Positions 46,351 to 58,611 of a DNA stretch of 58,786 nucleotides are shown piece after piece. Below the pieces are notes generated by a model. It searched no databases. It was not told where the DNA came from and saw nothing but the letters and a program-made list of their open reading frames with translations. Positions within the stretch are counted from its first letter, which is position 1. Each line of letters opens with the position of its first letter. A program made the position numbers and the translations under genes. Source of the DNA: Cudoniella acicularis. Lineage: Eukaryota > Ascomycota > Leotiomycetes > Helotiales > Helotiaceae. Location of the stretch: NCBI GenBank assembly GCA_013054445.1, contig JAAMPI010000154.1, positions 1 through 58,786 on the forward strand, given 5' to 3'.

Positions 46351-47192
46351 TTAATCTCTCTTGAGTGGCAAATATTTCTCCTCAATACCAGTCTTCGTGA
46401 TAATCATCATCTGCAATCCATCACCAACCTCGATATGTCTCTCGACCGCACTGTCAAACGCATCCTTGACCAAGTCCTCGACCTCATTTTTCGGTAATGG
46501 AGTCTTCTCTCTTTCAGCCAAAGCGTGACCCACCCCGCTGCCCGGCACATATTGGTTCTTGAAGTTGACTTGGTTGTCCAAGAATGGCATAATAAGACTT
46601 GCTGCTGCGCCAGCGGCTCTGCATTGTTCCCGCTCGTAACTACCAACAGGGTCGTAGGAGTACACCGCACCCTTGCCCTCCTCATCAAGCCCCCCCAGGA
46701 TGGCGGTAACGTAGTATGGGAAGAATCGTTTTCCGTAGAGGATTGTTGATAACCGTTGCGCACATGCCTTGACGCTCATCGGCTTGCCATGTTGATATCT
46801 GTACATTTTGACGATTGTGTCCAGGCGCTCCTTCAGGGCTTCTCCATCGGCGGCGAATCCCACGACAGATAATACGAGCGTAGCATCGTCTTGAGACGAA
46901 GTTGTTCCGCCGATCTTAAAGACTTTGGGGGCGTATCGGGTGTTGATGTTGTAGCCAGACGTCGATCGGGTGTCGCCTGCAATGATTGTGAAGTCGGAAC
47001 CTGATATCGCGAGAGTTGAACCTCCGTTGTCGGTATATCTGAGATGGTTGTTAGCAAATAGCAAGTTAGTTGCTCGATCCATGCTTACGGGTAGAATGCG
47101 TGCTCCTTGATACCAGCTGCTGCCGTCGTTGGTGTTTGGCTGAAGGAGTAATTTGGGCCGTTCATCAACGGGTTCTGACTGAACATTGCCAT
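46351..47192 (-). CDS. PRE7: 20S proteasome subunit beta-6 (PRE7/C5)
   Basis: Exons 47192-47089 and 47038-46351 with a 50-bp intron encode 263 aa. ATG 47192 (MAMFSQNPL) is the first in-frame ATG; the longer frame to 47366 starts at TTG. The proteasome fold is clear: YTDNGGSTLAISGSDFTII, AGDTRSTSGYNI, FPYYVTAILGGLDEEGKGA and YSYDPVGSYEREQCRAAGA. The propeptide before NGGSTLAI is short and the Thr1-type catalytic nucleophile of beta-1, -2 and -5 is absent, as expected for the structural beta-6 subunit. It occupies the beta rings of the core particle in nucleus and cytosol. It is divergent from STT4, 335 bp apart. An ATG inside the intron explains why the second exon can look like a separate gene. 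Confidence 0.96.
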
Positions 47193-47527
47193 ACTTGCTT
47201 CTAACGCAAGAGGTGAGATGGGGGTTCCGTGGTGAAAGGATGTTGACTTTGGTGACTTTGTGGTGGATTTTTGGATTGTGGAGTTTAGTCTGCTGCTTTG
47301 CACGGAGGTAGAGTATGAAGCCTCTTTCTTTACTCCAGGTGAACGCGCCTCAGTCGCTGCCTCCAAAGAACACTAGCGCCTGAGCTTTTGACAGGGGTAG
47401 CTCCACGCGCGGACACATGTACAATTCATTTAGGAAACTCGGAATGCCCTCAGAGAAGCCTCATTCCAGCCACTGTCATGGACAAGTATAGGTCCCCTTC
47501 TATGCGTGATAGTAATTATATTAATCT
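47193..47527. promoter_or_regulatory. Shared bidirectional promoter of PRE7 and STT4
   Basis: 335 bp lie between divergent start codons. I did not see a copy of the yeast proteasome element GGTGGCAAA. The role is inferred from geometry. Confidence 0.55.
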
Positions 47528-50500
47528 ATGTGCAGTGCATCTCGAAACATTCGCCGAAAGGCATTGCAGAAAATCGCTGCACTCTCCGCTACGTCATCCG
47601 CGAGTTCTTTCGATAATTCCGACCTGGAAAAGCTGTCCAGAGGCTGCTCCAACTATGTCAAACCGAATAACACTTCCAACGGATATGCGAAGGGAGGCTC
47701 GAGGTCTCTGGCGGGTTCTCCAATGGTACGGACACAACGATCCTCCCCGCCACATCAGAGGCTGATGGGAACGTAATAGAGCATCCGGGAATTTGAGGTT
47801 CTACTGGCATTATGCAAAGCAGCCCCCCTCCTTGAATCTTCACATAGCTCCGAGAAACTCATGAACCAATTATCTCCTTATATTTTGGAGGCTCACACCC
47901 AGGTCTTTGTTCCCTCCCCCTATTTCCGGGAAATAGAACCTTCGCCCATCGAAGCATTGAGCTATAACCTCTCAACCGCGTTTCTCACATTGGGCATAAA
48001 TCATCAACACCTACGAAATGCAATTGCTGAAAGACTATGGGCCTATTTGCGCCATTGCCTTGATGTAGCAAATTCCGTCTCACCTACTCAAGGTTCGGCT
48101 TCAGATGATGGCAGTGCTACAGAAATGGAAGACGCCATAAATGTTGCTACCCTCACTATATCGATTTTAGGATTTCTTGACGCTGCTGCTACCTACGCAA
48201 ATTTTTGGACCGCTGATGAAAGGCTCCTCTTGATTCAACGTGTCAAATTAGTGTTATCTGAGGGGTTTCTGGTGACTGTTGAAACGGCGTTTTCAACTAT
48301 ACGCAATTCCCACGCTCATCACAGCCAAGCAAAAGAGTGGAAGAGATATGTCCGACACTATGCAGCTATTGGTCGTCCTCTTGGAGCCATGCTTCTTCAG
48401 CAGAGCTTCATGTGGCTCCTTGTCGCTGGTTCTTCGCTCCTCTCCACTGACGTAGATACACTGAAGAACAACGACATTTTGGACATACACATGTTATCAA
48501 CTACCAATGTTACAAGCCCTACGTCTTCACGCAGTGTGGAAGCGGACTTTGACACCATAGAGACAATGGCGGACATTGCTGAGGATGAGATGAGCCTTCT
48601 TGAAGATGGAGCGGATTATCTTCGACTGGGGTCGACTTGGCAGCAACGACTAGCATTTTCTGTAAAAGCGGGGGCTCTTACTAGCTATCTTAACTGTGCT
48701 CTGCTTAACGAAGATGCTGCAAATGCAGATACTCTTATGTCTTGGCTTGAGGATACTTTGGCAGACCCTTCACAGATGGCCGATGAGACACTGGCGAGCG
48801 TAGTCCTTCGCTCTCTGGCATTGATCTCGAAGTTATCACCCGGATTCGCTCCGAATGTTAGTCGGCTATTGCCGCGATTTCTTGTTCAGGGCGGCCCACG
48901 AGGTCAGACTATCTCACTCGCTTCCAACTGCTTAGCATACGTTCTCCAGATTCTGTCGCAGGATGCTATAATTACCACTCTGTATACTCTTGGAAACGTT
49001 CTTAGCTCCGGTTCAAACGCAGAACGAGCCCTTGCATCTGGAGTCAATGGCGATTTCTCACTAGAAGGAAGTGTCAGCTCGACGTTTTACAATGGAAAGC
49101 AATCGACGGGTAGCAGTATCTCGTTGCCAATAAGTGGAGAAGAAGAGACCTCTGCAGTATATGGAAACGTGGTGCAGGCTATTTGCGGGATTGCCAGCAG
49201 TTGTGATGATCCCAAGATCACTGCTTTGGCTCAATCAATGCTTATGCAGAAAATCGGCAAAGTCAATAGACTAACTGATGCTCGTATCATTAAAGAGGCT
49301 GCAGGACTGGCGTTGAGCGGAGGGCCTCTCGAATTCCGCACTTTGTTGAAGCTTTATGCTAAAATTAGCCAAGACGGTGTGGCGCAAAATAACGAGGTCT
49401 TGCTAGATGCTGTTAGTGGAGTATATACCTGAACGATCCCTGAGCAGAGCTGACCTACTTCTAGGTTATGAAAGCCCGCGACTTTTTGTCCTCGAGTTTA
49501 CGCAAAGAAGTGCCTCTGTATGATATCTATCTAGAACATCTTCTCGAGGCCATCATCAGCAAGGGCGATGTCCATCAGGCGCAAAATACTCGTGAGGCTG
49601 ATGTTGAAATTGCTGCACGCGAGATTGCCCAGCTCCTGCAACCCCTAGCTACGTTGATGTCAAGTAACGATCTAGTCAACGATAACACCCTCAGCGAAGA
49701 GACTTTGTCGATGTTCCGGGACGCGTGGTTCAATATTGTTGTTCACGGCTTCGCTACCAACACTGATCGTGGGAAGAAATACATGAATGAATTGAGGGTA
49801 ATGGCCATCCATTCAAAGCCTCTTGTTGGTGAGCAGAGAGGGGAGCAAGTGGAGAGTGATATTGAACTCAACACTGTTCTGCGACGTGGCATGAGCTCGG
49901 AGCACGAAGCCATGCAGAAAAAACGGCTCACTGCATTACTACCGTCTAGGGCATCAGACATCAGAGGCCTCAGCTACCGAAAGGTTATTTTTCTGCAGGC
50001 TGCCTTTCTGGTGGAGACACTACGAGCGAATTCTGGAGATTGTGCTAAGGCTTTGACATATTTTATGGAACCTAGCATGCGAAGAGGTGATATGAGTAAT
50101 ACTATGGAGGGAATCACAGTTGCAGTCATGGACGCCTATCTGAGGAAGACTTTGAGCGGAGTCAATCCGACCTTCTCAGCACCCTACGTGGCTACACAAT
50201 TGGCCTTGATTTTCAATGGTTGTTGCTACCGGATTGAACGAGTCCAACAAGCAGCGATGATATGTGCAGATCGGATCATTCAAGAGGTTCCTTCTGCCCT
50301 TTGCCAAAAGTCGTCCATTTTTGCGCTTCTGGAACTGCTATCGCTCATGTGGACAAGTTGTCTCGAAGCCGAAACAGATGAGTATGAATGGAGGTCATCA
50401 TTCACATCTGCTCGGGGGAAAGTTACCGTTGAGCTTTCCGACGACTACAGTCTACGTCGGCGGACTCTTAACAACCTATACAGAAAGGCTAAAGGATGGG

Positions 50501-53500
50501 TCACAACTGTCATAAGTATTGCGCCGCTTGACGTTAAAGGTCTTCTCCAGACCTATCTCTCCGAATACGATGACGAAGGAGCATACGGTCACATTTCACT
50601 GGGACGATCATTCGCCACAGAGATGGGCTCACTTATTCCTAGTACGGATCAAAGGCTCGGAGCAATTGATCGCCACGGGGACTGCAATATCAACGCTGCT
50701 TCTGATTTTATAGCCCAGCACACAACTCGGCAAGAGTATCGGTACACGGAAGCTCTCCCTGATCATGACGCAGAATGGCTACATTTTATGCACCTCGCTC
50801 AGCGACGCGGGTCCATCATCTCGAAGCCAGACAAAGAAAGCGACGATGCAGTTACAGTACTTGCTCATATTGAGGCTCGCACTCTCAAGCGAAAGTATAT
50901 TCCAATAGGAGAGCTTCGAGATATCCTCCGAAGAGCAGCCGCTTTACTCTGTAGAAGCAAGAAAGATGAGTGTGCCATTGTTCACCATTTGGTCGCTATT
51001 CCATTTGCTATTTTCACGAAGCAGTCCATCAAGCTTGGGATCTCTCTTTGGCTCGGAGTAATAAACGAGAATCCCCCTATGGAGCCGCGGATACTGATGG
51101 AAATTGCGCAACAATGGGAGTCGACAGTGCATCGGAGAATTGGCATATTCCATGGTCAATTCCTGTAAGTAAAATGCCGCTTGTGAAGAGTAATGTTTTT
51201 GACCATTGAATAGTCATCCCGACCCCTTTTACGTAAAAGGAGAATTTGCCCCAAGCGACAGAGCAGCCCTGTCAAAACGACAGCAGGCAGCTCACAATCT
51301 ACTTGCTCCTCACATGCGTCTGTTGCAATTCTTGGGGAGTCATTTCAACGCAACCCGTTTAGGAATTTCACACACCGAGAAGACATTTCTCAGATTGTTG
51401 AATGTCACCCTAGATGGACTGAAGCATTCGATGGGCCACCCCCTTGCCCGAGAAATCAGGTTTCAAATAATTTTATTTGGGCTCAAAGTCCTAAGACATG
51501 TCACTGCTCTCGACTACTTCTCTTGCTGTCTCCTTAAGGATAAGATATTGTCGTCAGCTCTTAGCTGGTTCACATTTGCACCTCGATGGTCATTTGGCGG
51601 TAATAGAGTGCAGCTAAAGGCGGAAACTTGTTTGCTGGCAGATGTTGCTGCTGCGCTTAAAAACGTCCAGATGATTGGACAAAAGCCAACCTCTCTTTCG
51701 AAGTCACTCCAATCGAAGGAAAGTCTTCTTCAAGTGTTGATGGAAAGCGAGAAAACACGGTTAAATGTCTGGCTGTACCCGCTTGGGGAACCTCGCGACC
51801 AGCCCACCCCAAACCAGGGTTCGAAGGTACCAACAGAAGTAAGCATTAAAAGAACTGTAGTTTGGCCGTTCAGCTAATATAAATGCAGGCAACTCTCCTG
51901 GGTCTAGTCAGAACAGCTTGGACTGAAAGTTCATCGCTCGCAATACAATTAATTGCGAGATTCCCTTCTCCACGACTGCACAAGGAGATTCGGTGGCTCT
52001 TACTCAACTTCCCCGACAAAGCCATATCTGAACCGGAAGGTGTCCAACTATTACTGGGAGAAACTCTACTTAGCGATGTTTCGTTTCAATTGAAGGTAAT
52101 ACAGCCCCTCCGTGAATGATTTTCCATCTAACCTTTGCAGTATCTCCTGTACTGGGCGCCTGTCAATCCCATCACGGCAGTAACTCTGTTCTTACCTGCC
52201 TACCGAAATCACCCATTCATTTTACAATATGCTATGCGAGCGTTGGAGAGCCATTCGGTCGATGTCACTTTCTTTTACGTTCCACAGATTGTGCAGACTC
52301 TACGATACGATGCTTTAGGGTATGTGGAAAGGTATATCGTCGAAACAGCAAAGTTTTCGCAGCTATTTGCTCACCAAATTATCTGGAACATGAAAGCAAA
52401 CGCTTACAAGGACGAGGATTCTTTAGTTGTAAGCATAGCTCCTCCTTATTGATAATACAATACTGACGAATGGTTAGCCTGATGCTGTCAAACCCACGCT
52501 CGACAAAGTTATGAATCGAATGATAGCTGAATTTTCAGGAGTCGACAAAATCTTCTATGAGAAAGAATTTACTTTCTTTGATGAAGTCACGAGTATTTCC
52601 GGCAAGCTTAAACCCTTCATCAAACGTCCAAAGCCGGAAAAAAAGCAGAAGATCGAAGAAGAATTACGGAAAATTAAGGTTGAAGTCGGAGTCTACTTAC
52701 CTAGTAACCCAGAGGGGGTCGTTATCGGCATCGATCGAAAGTCCGGAAAGCCGCTACAAAGTCATGCAAAGGCGCCTTATATGGCAACCTTCCGTATCAA
52801 GAAAAGTAAAGGAGACACAGAAGGCGTTGATGAGATGTTAGAAGAAACGAATCAGAATGGCGTAGTGCCGCAAGACAACACAGTTGAAATATGGCAATCC
52901 GCTATTTTCAAAGTTGGCGATGACTGCCGGCAAGACGTGTTAGCTCTTCAAATGATCGCTGCTTTCCGGGGGATTTTCAACAATGTTGGCCTGGACGTCT
53001 ACGTCTTCCCCTACCGAGTCACCGCAACTGCGCCTGGCTGTGGCGTAATCGATGTATTGCCAAACTCCATCTCTCGTGATATGCTTGGCCGCGAAGCCGT
53101 CAATGGTCTTTATGACTACTTTATCTCAAAATACGGCAATGAGGACTCACTACGGTTCCAAGAAGCACGAAGTAACTTCGTGAAAAGCATGGCCGCTTAT
53201 TCAATAATCTCGTTCCTCTTGCAGTTCAAGGATCGCCACAACGGAAACATTATGATCGATGATGCTGGACATATCCTACACATTGATTTCGGGTTCTGCT
53301 TTGATATTGCTCCAGGCGGGGTTAAGTTTGAACGTGCGCCATTCAAACTCACGACGGAGATGGTGGCCGTCATGGGTGGAAGTACGGATCATCAAGCTTA
53401 TAAATGGTTTGAAGAGCTGTGTGTCAAAGCCTTCCTTGCTTCACGTCCATACACCGAGAAATTATCGCAGCTTGTGTTGTTGATGATGGATTCTGGTCTA

Positions 53501-53671
53501 CCATGTTTCAAACCAGAGTCAATCCAGCATTTCAAAGAGAGATTTGTGCCGGAGAAAAGTGAGAGAGAAGCTGGGGATTTCATGCGAGGGTTGATCAGGA
53601 AGAGCCAGTCGAGCTACTCGACTGGAGTTTATGATCAATTCCAGCTGTTGACGAACGGAATTCCATATTAG
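47528..53671 (+). CDS. STT4: Phosphatidylinositol 4-kinase STT4 (PI4KIII-alpha)
   Basis: Seven exons (47528-47725, 47780-49420, 49465-51164, 51214-51838, 51889-52095, 52141-52428, 52478-53671; introns 54, 44, 49, 50, 45 and 49 bp) encode 1,950 aa. ATG 47528 (MCSASRNIRRKALQKIAAL) fits the family start. STT4 makes PI4P at the plasma membrane, feeding PI(4,5)P2, cell-wall integrity and actin organisation. The long N-terminal alpha-solenoid is followed by a PIK helical domain (TLFLPAYRNHPFILQYAMR region) and the C-terminal kinase: GDDCRQDVLALQMIAAF, GCGVIDVLPNSISRDMLG, catalytic loop DRHNGN with D1805, and activation loop HIDFGF with D1823. The C-terminus QLLTNGIPY is typical. Length matches the fungal family (about 1,900). 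All kinase motifs are intact. Confidence 0.96.
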
Positions 53672-54062
53672 ACGGTTAATTCCATTTTAGACTATTCACA
53701 GATGATTTATGTTAAAAGCGGCAATCTTTTGGCCAGAGAATCTAAGCTAGAGTTAGACACAGTATTTATTTCCACTGTGAAATTCTGTAACAATTACGCG
53801 CTAAATGCGCCATCTTAATATCTCATCGGTTCATCGCAAAGTGAATTAGTGATACCTTATACCTGTAGCAATTGGTGACGGAAATAGGAAGCATACACCC
53901 TTCAGGCCCAAAGTCCCGGCTAACTACCCCATAATCTCCGATCCCGCAACACTGACGTACCCCCTAAATATTTACCAGATACAACAAACCTAGATTTTCA
54001 TTTAACTAAACCGATCAAGTCACATCTGCCAAGCCTTTCAAGCCCATCATCTATTTCCAACC
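53672..54062. other. Intergenic region between STT4 and the methyltransferase gene
   Basis: 391 bp between tandem genes: the STT4 3' UTR, then the methyltransferase promoter. A TTTAACTAAACC stretch precedes ATG 54063. No gene seen. Confidence 0.55.
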
Positions 54063-55414
54063 ATGACTTTCGACCTTGATATTCGCGCCTCAACCGGTTT
54101 CTCAAATGCGTCTCACTACGACACTCATAGGCCATCGTATCCATCCGCGGCTGTTGATAAGCTATTAAAGAATTTAGGGGTTTTTGGGGTGAAGGATGCG
54201 CGGATTGTAGATTTGGCAAGTGGGACTGGCAAGTTTACAGAGTTGCTGGTTGGGAGGGAGGAGGAGTTTGAGGTGGTTGCTGTAGAGCCGCAACCGCAGA
54301 TGAGGGGGGAACTTGTTAAGAAGGATCTGAAGGGTGTTAAGGTTGTGGACGGAGATGCAGCGAATATGCCTTTGGAGGTATGCTTATTGATTTTTTTTAT
54401 TTGAAAGGGTTTTCAGGTTTATTTGTTGGGTAAGGTCAGATAGGAGCTATTGAGGTTTGGCAATTAATTTTCTAGTTCAAATTGGTGGGATTTCGGGAAA
54501 AGAATTTGAGGGCATTTGAGGGATGAGATATATGCTAACTTTGTGAGGTAGGATGGATGGGGAGATTCTTTAGTTGCAGCGCAGGTGAGTGATCTTTTTC
54601 TAGGTTTGTAAGTATAAAAGGGGCAAAGAGGAGATTCACCGCTAAATTGTGAGACTTTAGGCCTTTCATTGGTAAGTCTCAAGGAAGGTTGGTTTAATTG
54701 ATAAGAACACTAATCTGGTACAGGTTCGCTACAGGGGATTCGTTGAAAGAAATGCATAGGGTCTTAAGGCCTGGCGCTACTTTTGGGATGATTTGGAATA
54801 TCGAGGACTGTGCGTTCACTCCGTATTAAACAACATCATCCCAACATGCTGACATGAGAAGACAACGCACCAAGAGACTGGAAGTCAAGAAGCACGTGGG
54901 AGGAAAAGTTAAAAGAGATAGTAGCTGAACTTGAAGACGGACACCCACGATTTAGACATGGAAAGTGGAGAGAGGTTTTTGAAAAACAGCAGGATACCAC
55001 TCCGTTTCAGACCTTGAAAGATACCTTCACTGGAAATTTGCCTCGATTCTCTCTGCCTCTTGGAGAGGAGGATTTAGAGTGGACCGTGTTCTTGAGTGAC
55101 GAGGCTATTTGGGATCGATATGTAACCTACCTTTTTCTTTGTCTTCTTCCCCTAAATTCCTACTCCGAGTGGTCGGGAGGGGGTTTCATCCTCTCGGCTC
55201 CTCTCCTGCTCCCTTCTCTTCAAGAAAATACAGTGCTAATTTATTGTAGTCAACACTTAGCCAAATAGCGAATCTGAAAGGAAAGGATGGGAGATTTGAA
55301 GAAATACGCAAGGAGGTGTTTGAGGCGCTAAAGGGGGAGGATACTGAGAGGAATGATGCTGGTGAGGTTGCGATTCATGGACGGACACATCTTGCTTGGA
55401 CGTCTCGCATTTAA
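54063..55414 (+). CDS. SAM-dependent methyltransferase (class I, methyltransferase-11 type)
   Basis: Six exons (54063-54377, 54552-54584, 54661-54671, 54724-54809, 54862-55121, 55250-55414) give 289 aa. Exon 3 is only 11 nt. Motif I is VDLASGTGKFTELL, followed by VVAVEPQPQMRGEL (acidic residue binding the SAM ribose), DGDAANMPLE (motif II), AFHWF and MHRVLRPGATFGMIWN (motif III). The N-terminal YDTHRPSYP is typical of fungal relatives of this family; yeast CRG1 and TMT1 (trans-aconitate methyltransferase) are distant members. The substrate cannot be deduced; a small molecule is likely. No signal or membrane segment, so probably cytosolic. The exon chain stays in frame, and the joined sequence WDRY/STLSQIANL is consistent with the family. 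Confidence 0.9.
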
Positions 55415-55762
55415 AGTGCTTGAGAAGTGGCCAAAGCCTAACCTTTGACAATGACCTGAACACTAAACCAACACCTGATCAAAATCAGAGTCATGCATCG
55501 AAGGGGATAGTGTGAATCGAAAAGCTTGCTCGTAGTGAAATTTGTGGTGGGAATTATGGTGTTTATTGTGATTCCACAGCCATAGGCACGTAAACCTTAA
55601 CCCAGCAAGGCGAGGGCTCTTGGTTTCCTATTTCGTGATTGCCTCGCTATAGACCTTTTAGATGCATCGTAACGCCACATGAATTGCCCTTGATACTCCT
55701 TTGCTCCGGTTCCATGCTCCGCGATGCTGTCATATAATTGTGTAAAGAATCAGGGTTCGTCA
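55415..55762. other. Convergent 3' region
   Basis: 348 bp between the methyltransferase and LSM6 stops on opposite strands. Presumed 3' UTRs; no gene seen. Confidence 0.6.
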
Positions 55763-56125
55763 TCAATCTGCCGAGATGTACATAACTATGTAGCAGAGAA
55801 GGTCAGTAAAGGTTCCCTCATGTCTTCAAATTGAAGCCAGTAGTACTCACCATTGTTACCTCGCACGAATGCATCACCGTAGCTTCTCTTCTTTACACCA
55901 TTCACATGTTCTTCTGTCTTCTCAAGCGCAATGTTCATGTAGCCATCGACTGATTGCAACTCTCCTGTGAAGCATGTCAGCTTCGAGCCCAGGTGCAATA
56001 GGAGAACCCCTACCTTTGTAGACCACGCCGCTATTCAATTTGACGGTCACTGAGCTACCGATGATCTCGCTGAGGAAACCTGAGGGGTCTCTGCCCTCGC
56101 CTTGGGTCGAGTTACCGTTCTCCAT
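55763..56125 (-). CDS. LSM6: U6 snRNA-associated Sm-like protein LSm6
   Basis: Three exons (56125-56014, 55964-55851, 55785-55763; introns 49 and 65 bp) give 82 aa. Sm motif 1 spans SGFLSEIIGSSVTVKLNSG through ELQSVDGYMNIALEK; Sm motif 2 includes YGDAFVRGNNVMYIS. The last exon contributes only seven residues and the stop. LSm6 is part of the Lsm1-7 ring (cytoplasmic mRNA decapping) and the Lsm2-8 ring (U6 snRNA 3' end binding in the nucleus). Length and motif order match the family. The N-terminal MENGNSTQGEG stretch is a short variable extension. It is divergent from the Rad60-like gene. Confidence 0.96.
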
Positions 56126-56378
56126 TGTCGAAGTCAAAATGCGAAATGAGGTCGAAGGAAGGATTCGGCAGATCCCAAGAGTCGAGCTTCCTCAACTTGG
56201 TGAATTTGACGGAGCTTTGGCCAGGTGGTTCAAATGCTCAGGGTTGCGCAATGCAAGCACTTGCAAGGCTCGCTAGCGCGATTGAGGGGATGAATTCGCG
56301 GTCGCGTCGTCCCACTGCACAACGGCTGCCTGCAAACTCCACTCACCAGCCGCGACTCGAGGAATCCAGGCAATCAAA
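56126..56378. promoter_or_regulatory. Shared bidirectional promoter of LSM6 and the Rad60-like gene
   Basis: 253 bp separate divergent start codons. The segment is moderately GC-rich with no clear TATA box. Inferred from gene geometry. Confidence 0.55.
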
Positions 56379-57861
56379 ATGGATGACGACGTATTTGGGG
56401 AAGACCCCCAGGCGCCGAAGCCTGCTCCAGTCAAGAAGTCCTTGTTCAGTAAAAAGGTTCTGGCCAAAGTTGTGAATCCGGACGCCGACGGCGTAGAGCT
56501 CTTTAGCAGATCTCGTGAAGTCTCNTGAAGTTTTCCCCCAGAGGTTGGCAGAGGAGGAACGCAAGCGGCAGAAGAAGATCATCAAACTAGAGCGCAAGAG
56601 ATCATCAGCGAGTGCCGAGATAAAAGAAACCAGTCCTCCAGTCGACAAAAAGAGGCGCGTTTCTACGAACAATACATACAGCTCCGACGAGGAATTGGTG
56701 GACACTTCAAGGGCTCGACGGTAGGCTTGTGTAACTATCATGTACCAGATCACTACTAATTTTTCCAGGGATTCTTCGCACTCAACACCTGGCAGTCGCA
56801 AATCGCGCTCCCACTCTGTGCAGAAAAGTCAGGCTTCTCCAACATCTCTTTCCGAACGATACCATAGCGCTCTACGGGCACAAAAGCAAGACCAGCTAGA
56901 GCCGAAGAAGGTTGAGAAAGGCTGCATATCTCTGAGCGAGGGCGACAATGATGACGAATCAAGTCCTCCTGCGGATATTGTTATATTAGATGATGGCGAA
57001 GGGGATTATGTTCCATATCGAAGGAAGCCACCACCATTAAAGGACGATGATGACGGTTTGTCCGACGAAGAATTTCCAGAGCTTCTAGAACAGGCAAGAC
57101 AGCGAGAAAAACAGAAAGCTCTCTTGAAGGAAAACGCGAGCAAAGTGTCCGAAAAAAATCATAACCCTGTAGCAGGTACGTTCATAAACGATGACATATT
57201 CCAATTGAGTGGTCCTGTGGCTTCGGACGATCCTACAATCGAAATCCTTATATCATCAATGATCGATGGATCCAAGCCTTTGGTGGTTAAAAGGAAGTTG
57301 TCTCAACGACTGAAGGAAGTCCGATTGAGCTGGTGTGACAAACAGGCTCTTCAAGGTCTGCCAATGACTCCGGAAGTCAAAGATACCGTCTTCCTCACAT
57401 GGAGGGGCCACAAGCTCTATGACTTTACGACTTGCAGCGCCCTGGGTCTCAAGATTGACACACTGGGCAAATTAACGGCTGATGGTGCTGGCGTGGACGA
57501 CAATGGTCGAGTCCATCTCGAAGCATGGACACAGGAGCTGTTCACCCTGGCGCAAAAGAGGCAGGAAGCAAAAGAGGCAAGTGGGCAAGAATATGATGAA
57601 GAGGAAGAGGAAGCAGAAGAAAAGAGAGGAGAGATCAAGATCAAATTGATAATGAAATCCCGGGAATTTGGGGAATGCAAACTTGTAGCTAAGCCCACGA
57701 CGCACGTTCGGAAGATGATCGCCTATTTCCGCCTGCAGAAGGAAATTCCAGATGATAAGGAAATTTCTGTGCATGTTGATGGCGAAAAGCTTGATCCCGA
57801 GTCAAGAGTTGAAGATACTGAGTTGGAAGATATGGATGTGGTTGAAGTACATATTCGATAA
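56379..57861 (+). CDS. Rad60/Esc2/NIP45-family SUMO-like-domain protein, disrupted by a 10-bp duplication
   Basis: Exons 56379-56720 and 56769-57861 (48-bp intron) total 1,435 nt; removing one copy of a tandem 10-bp duplication (56511-56530) gives 1,425 nt and 474 aa. As written the frame from ATG 56379 meets TGA right after the N at 56525. The N-terminus is MDDDVFGEDPQAPKPAPVKK; a basic region (EEERKRQKKIIKLERKR) and acidic IVILDDGEGDYVPYRRK follow. Two SUMO-like domains are visible: one around TIEILISSMIDGSKPLVVK, and a clear C-terminal one (EIKIKLIMKSREFGECKL to MDVVEVHIR). The C-terminus ends without a diglycine, as in Rad60. These proteins work with the SUMO ligase machinery in recombination repair. 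The break is more likely an assembly fault than decay, because the rest is intact. Confidence 0.85.
56511..56530. repeat. Tandem 10-bp duplication containing the N base
   Basis: TCTCGTGAAG at 56511-56520 is followed at once by TCTCNTGAAG. The only difference is the undetermined base at 56525. The second copy shifts the Rad60-like frame. Confidence 0.95.
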
Positions 57862-58611
57862 TTGTGGTTTGTTTGCACGGATTGGCGTTCTGAGCGGATT
57901 ATTTGGTCAAGATACCCCGGAATTAGACTGGAAATGGAGCGTCGTGGAATGGGGCTACTGCAATAGCACTTCGTTTGATTCTATAGACGCGATGCCTACA
58001 GGCAACTTGTCTATGTCAAACAGCCCTTGGGTAAAAATGGTGTACTCGGTCCGCTTGTGAGGGCCGTGGAAATTATTAAAGGCTAGTTCAGGTACTCACA
58101 GTAGGACGGCAACGCTTTAAGAAGCGTCCTTTGGAAATATTTCACTGAATCGAAGTGGGTGATTTTGCTAATACAAAAACACTAATAATATTAAAATAAA
58201 ATAAATATATCGCTCCCGTGATGTATTCTTAACACTACTTATACAGGTTGAATACGGCGTACGGCCTCAGCAAAAATCTAGCCGAGTACAGTGCATGTTC
58301 AGACAAGACTTCGCCACATGCTTTTCAAGAGTCATTCAATTTGAGTCAAGGGTTCAGAGCAGGGATGTTCCTGCATGACGTTGAGGCTTTAAAAATGTTT
58401 ATTCGTGGGAAAAAGAAAGCTTAGCTCTTATCGGACTATCCGCTATGAGAGCTCCTCGGTCCAAGCCTTTCCTGCCTTGGCAATCCAGAAACATGCCAAC
58501 GGCGGAATGCGCTCAATTGAGCTTTTCACTTATCTTTCATTCCTTCTCACCACCGTGAATAAGTATCTCTACTGTAGGTGACTATCTCTCGATATTCGGG
58601 TGCCTTTCAAC
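57862..58611. other. Intergenic region
   Basis: 750 bp downstream of the Rad60-like gene. An AT-rich stretch with AATAAAATTATT-type runs near 58180-58210 could hold polyadenylation signals. A TATCTCT-rich part before 58612 may be the leader of the next gene. No gene seen. Confidence 0.5.

Noticed and set aside
49468..51877. Several separate ORFs between 47.8 and 53.7 kb
   Set aside because: All are exons of the single STT4 gene, joined in frame by 44-54 bp introns.
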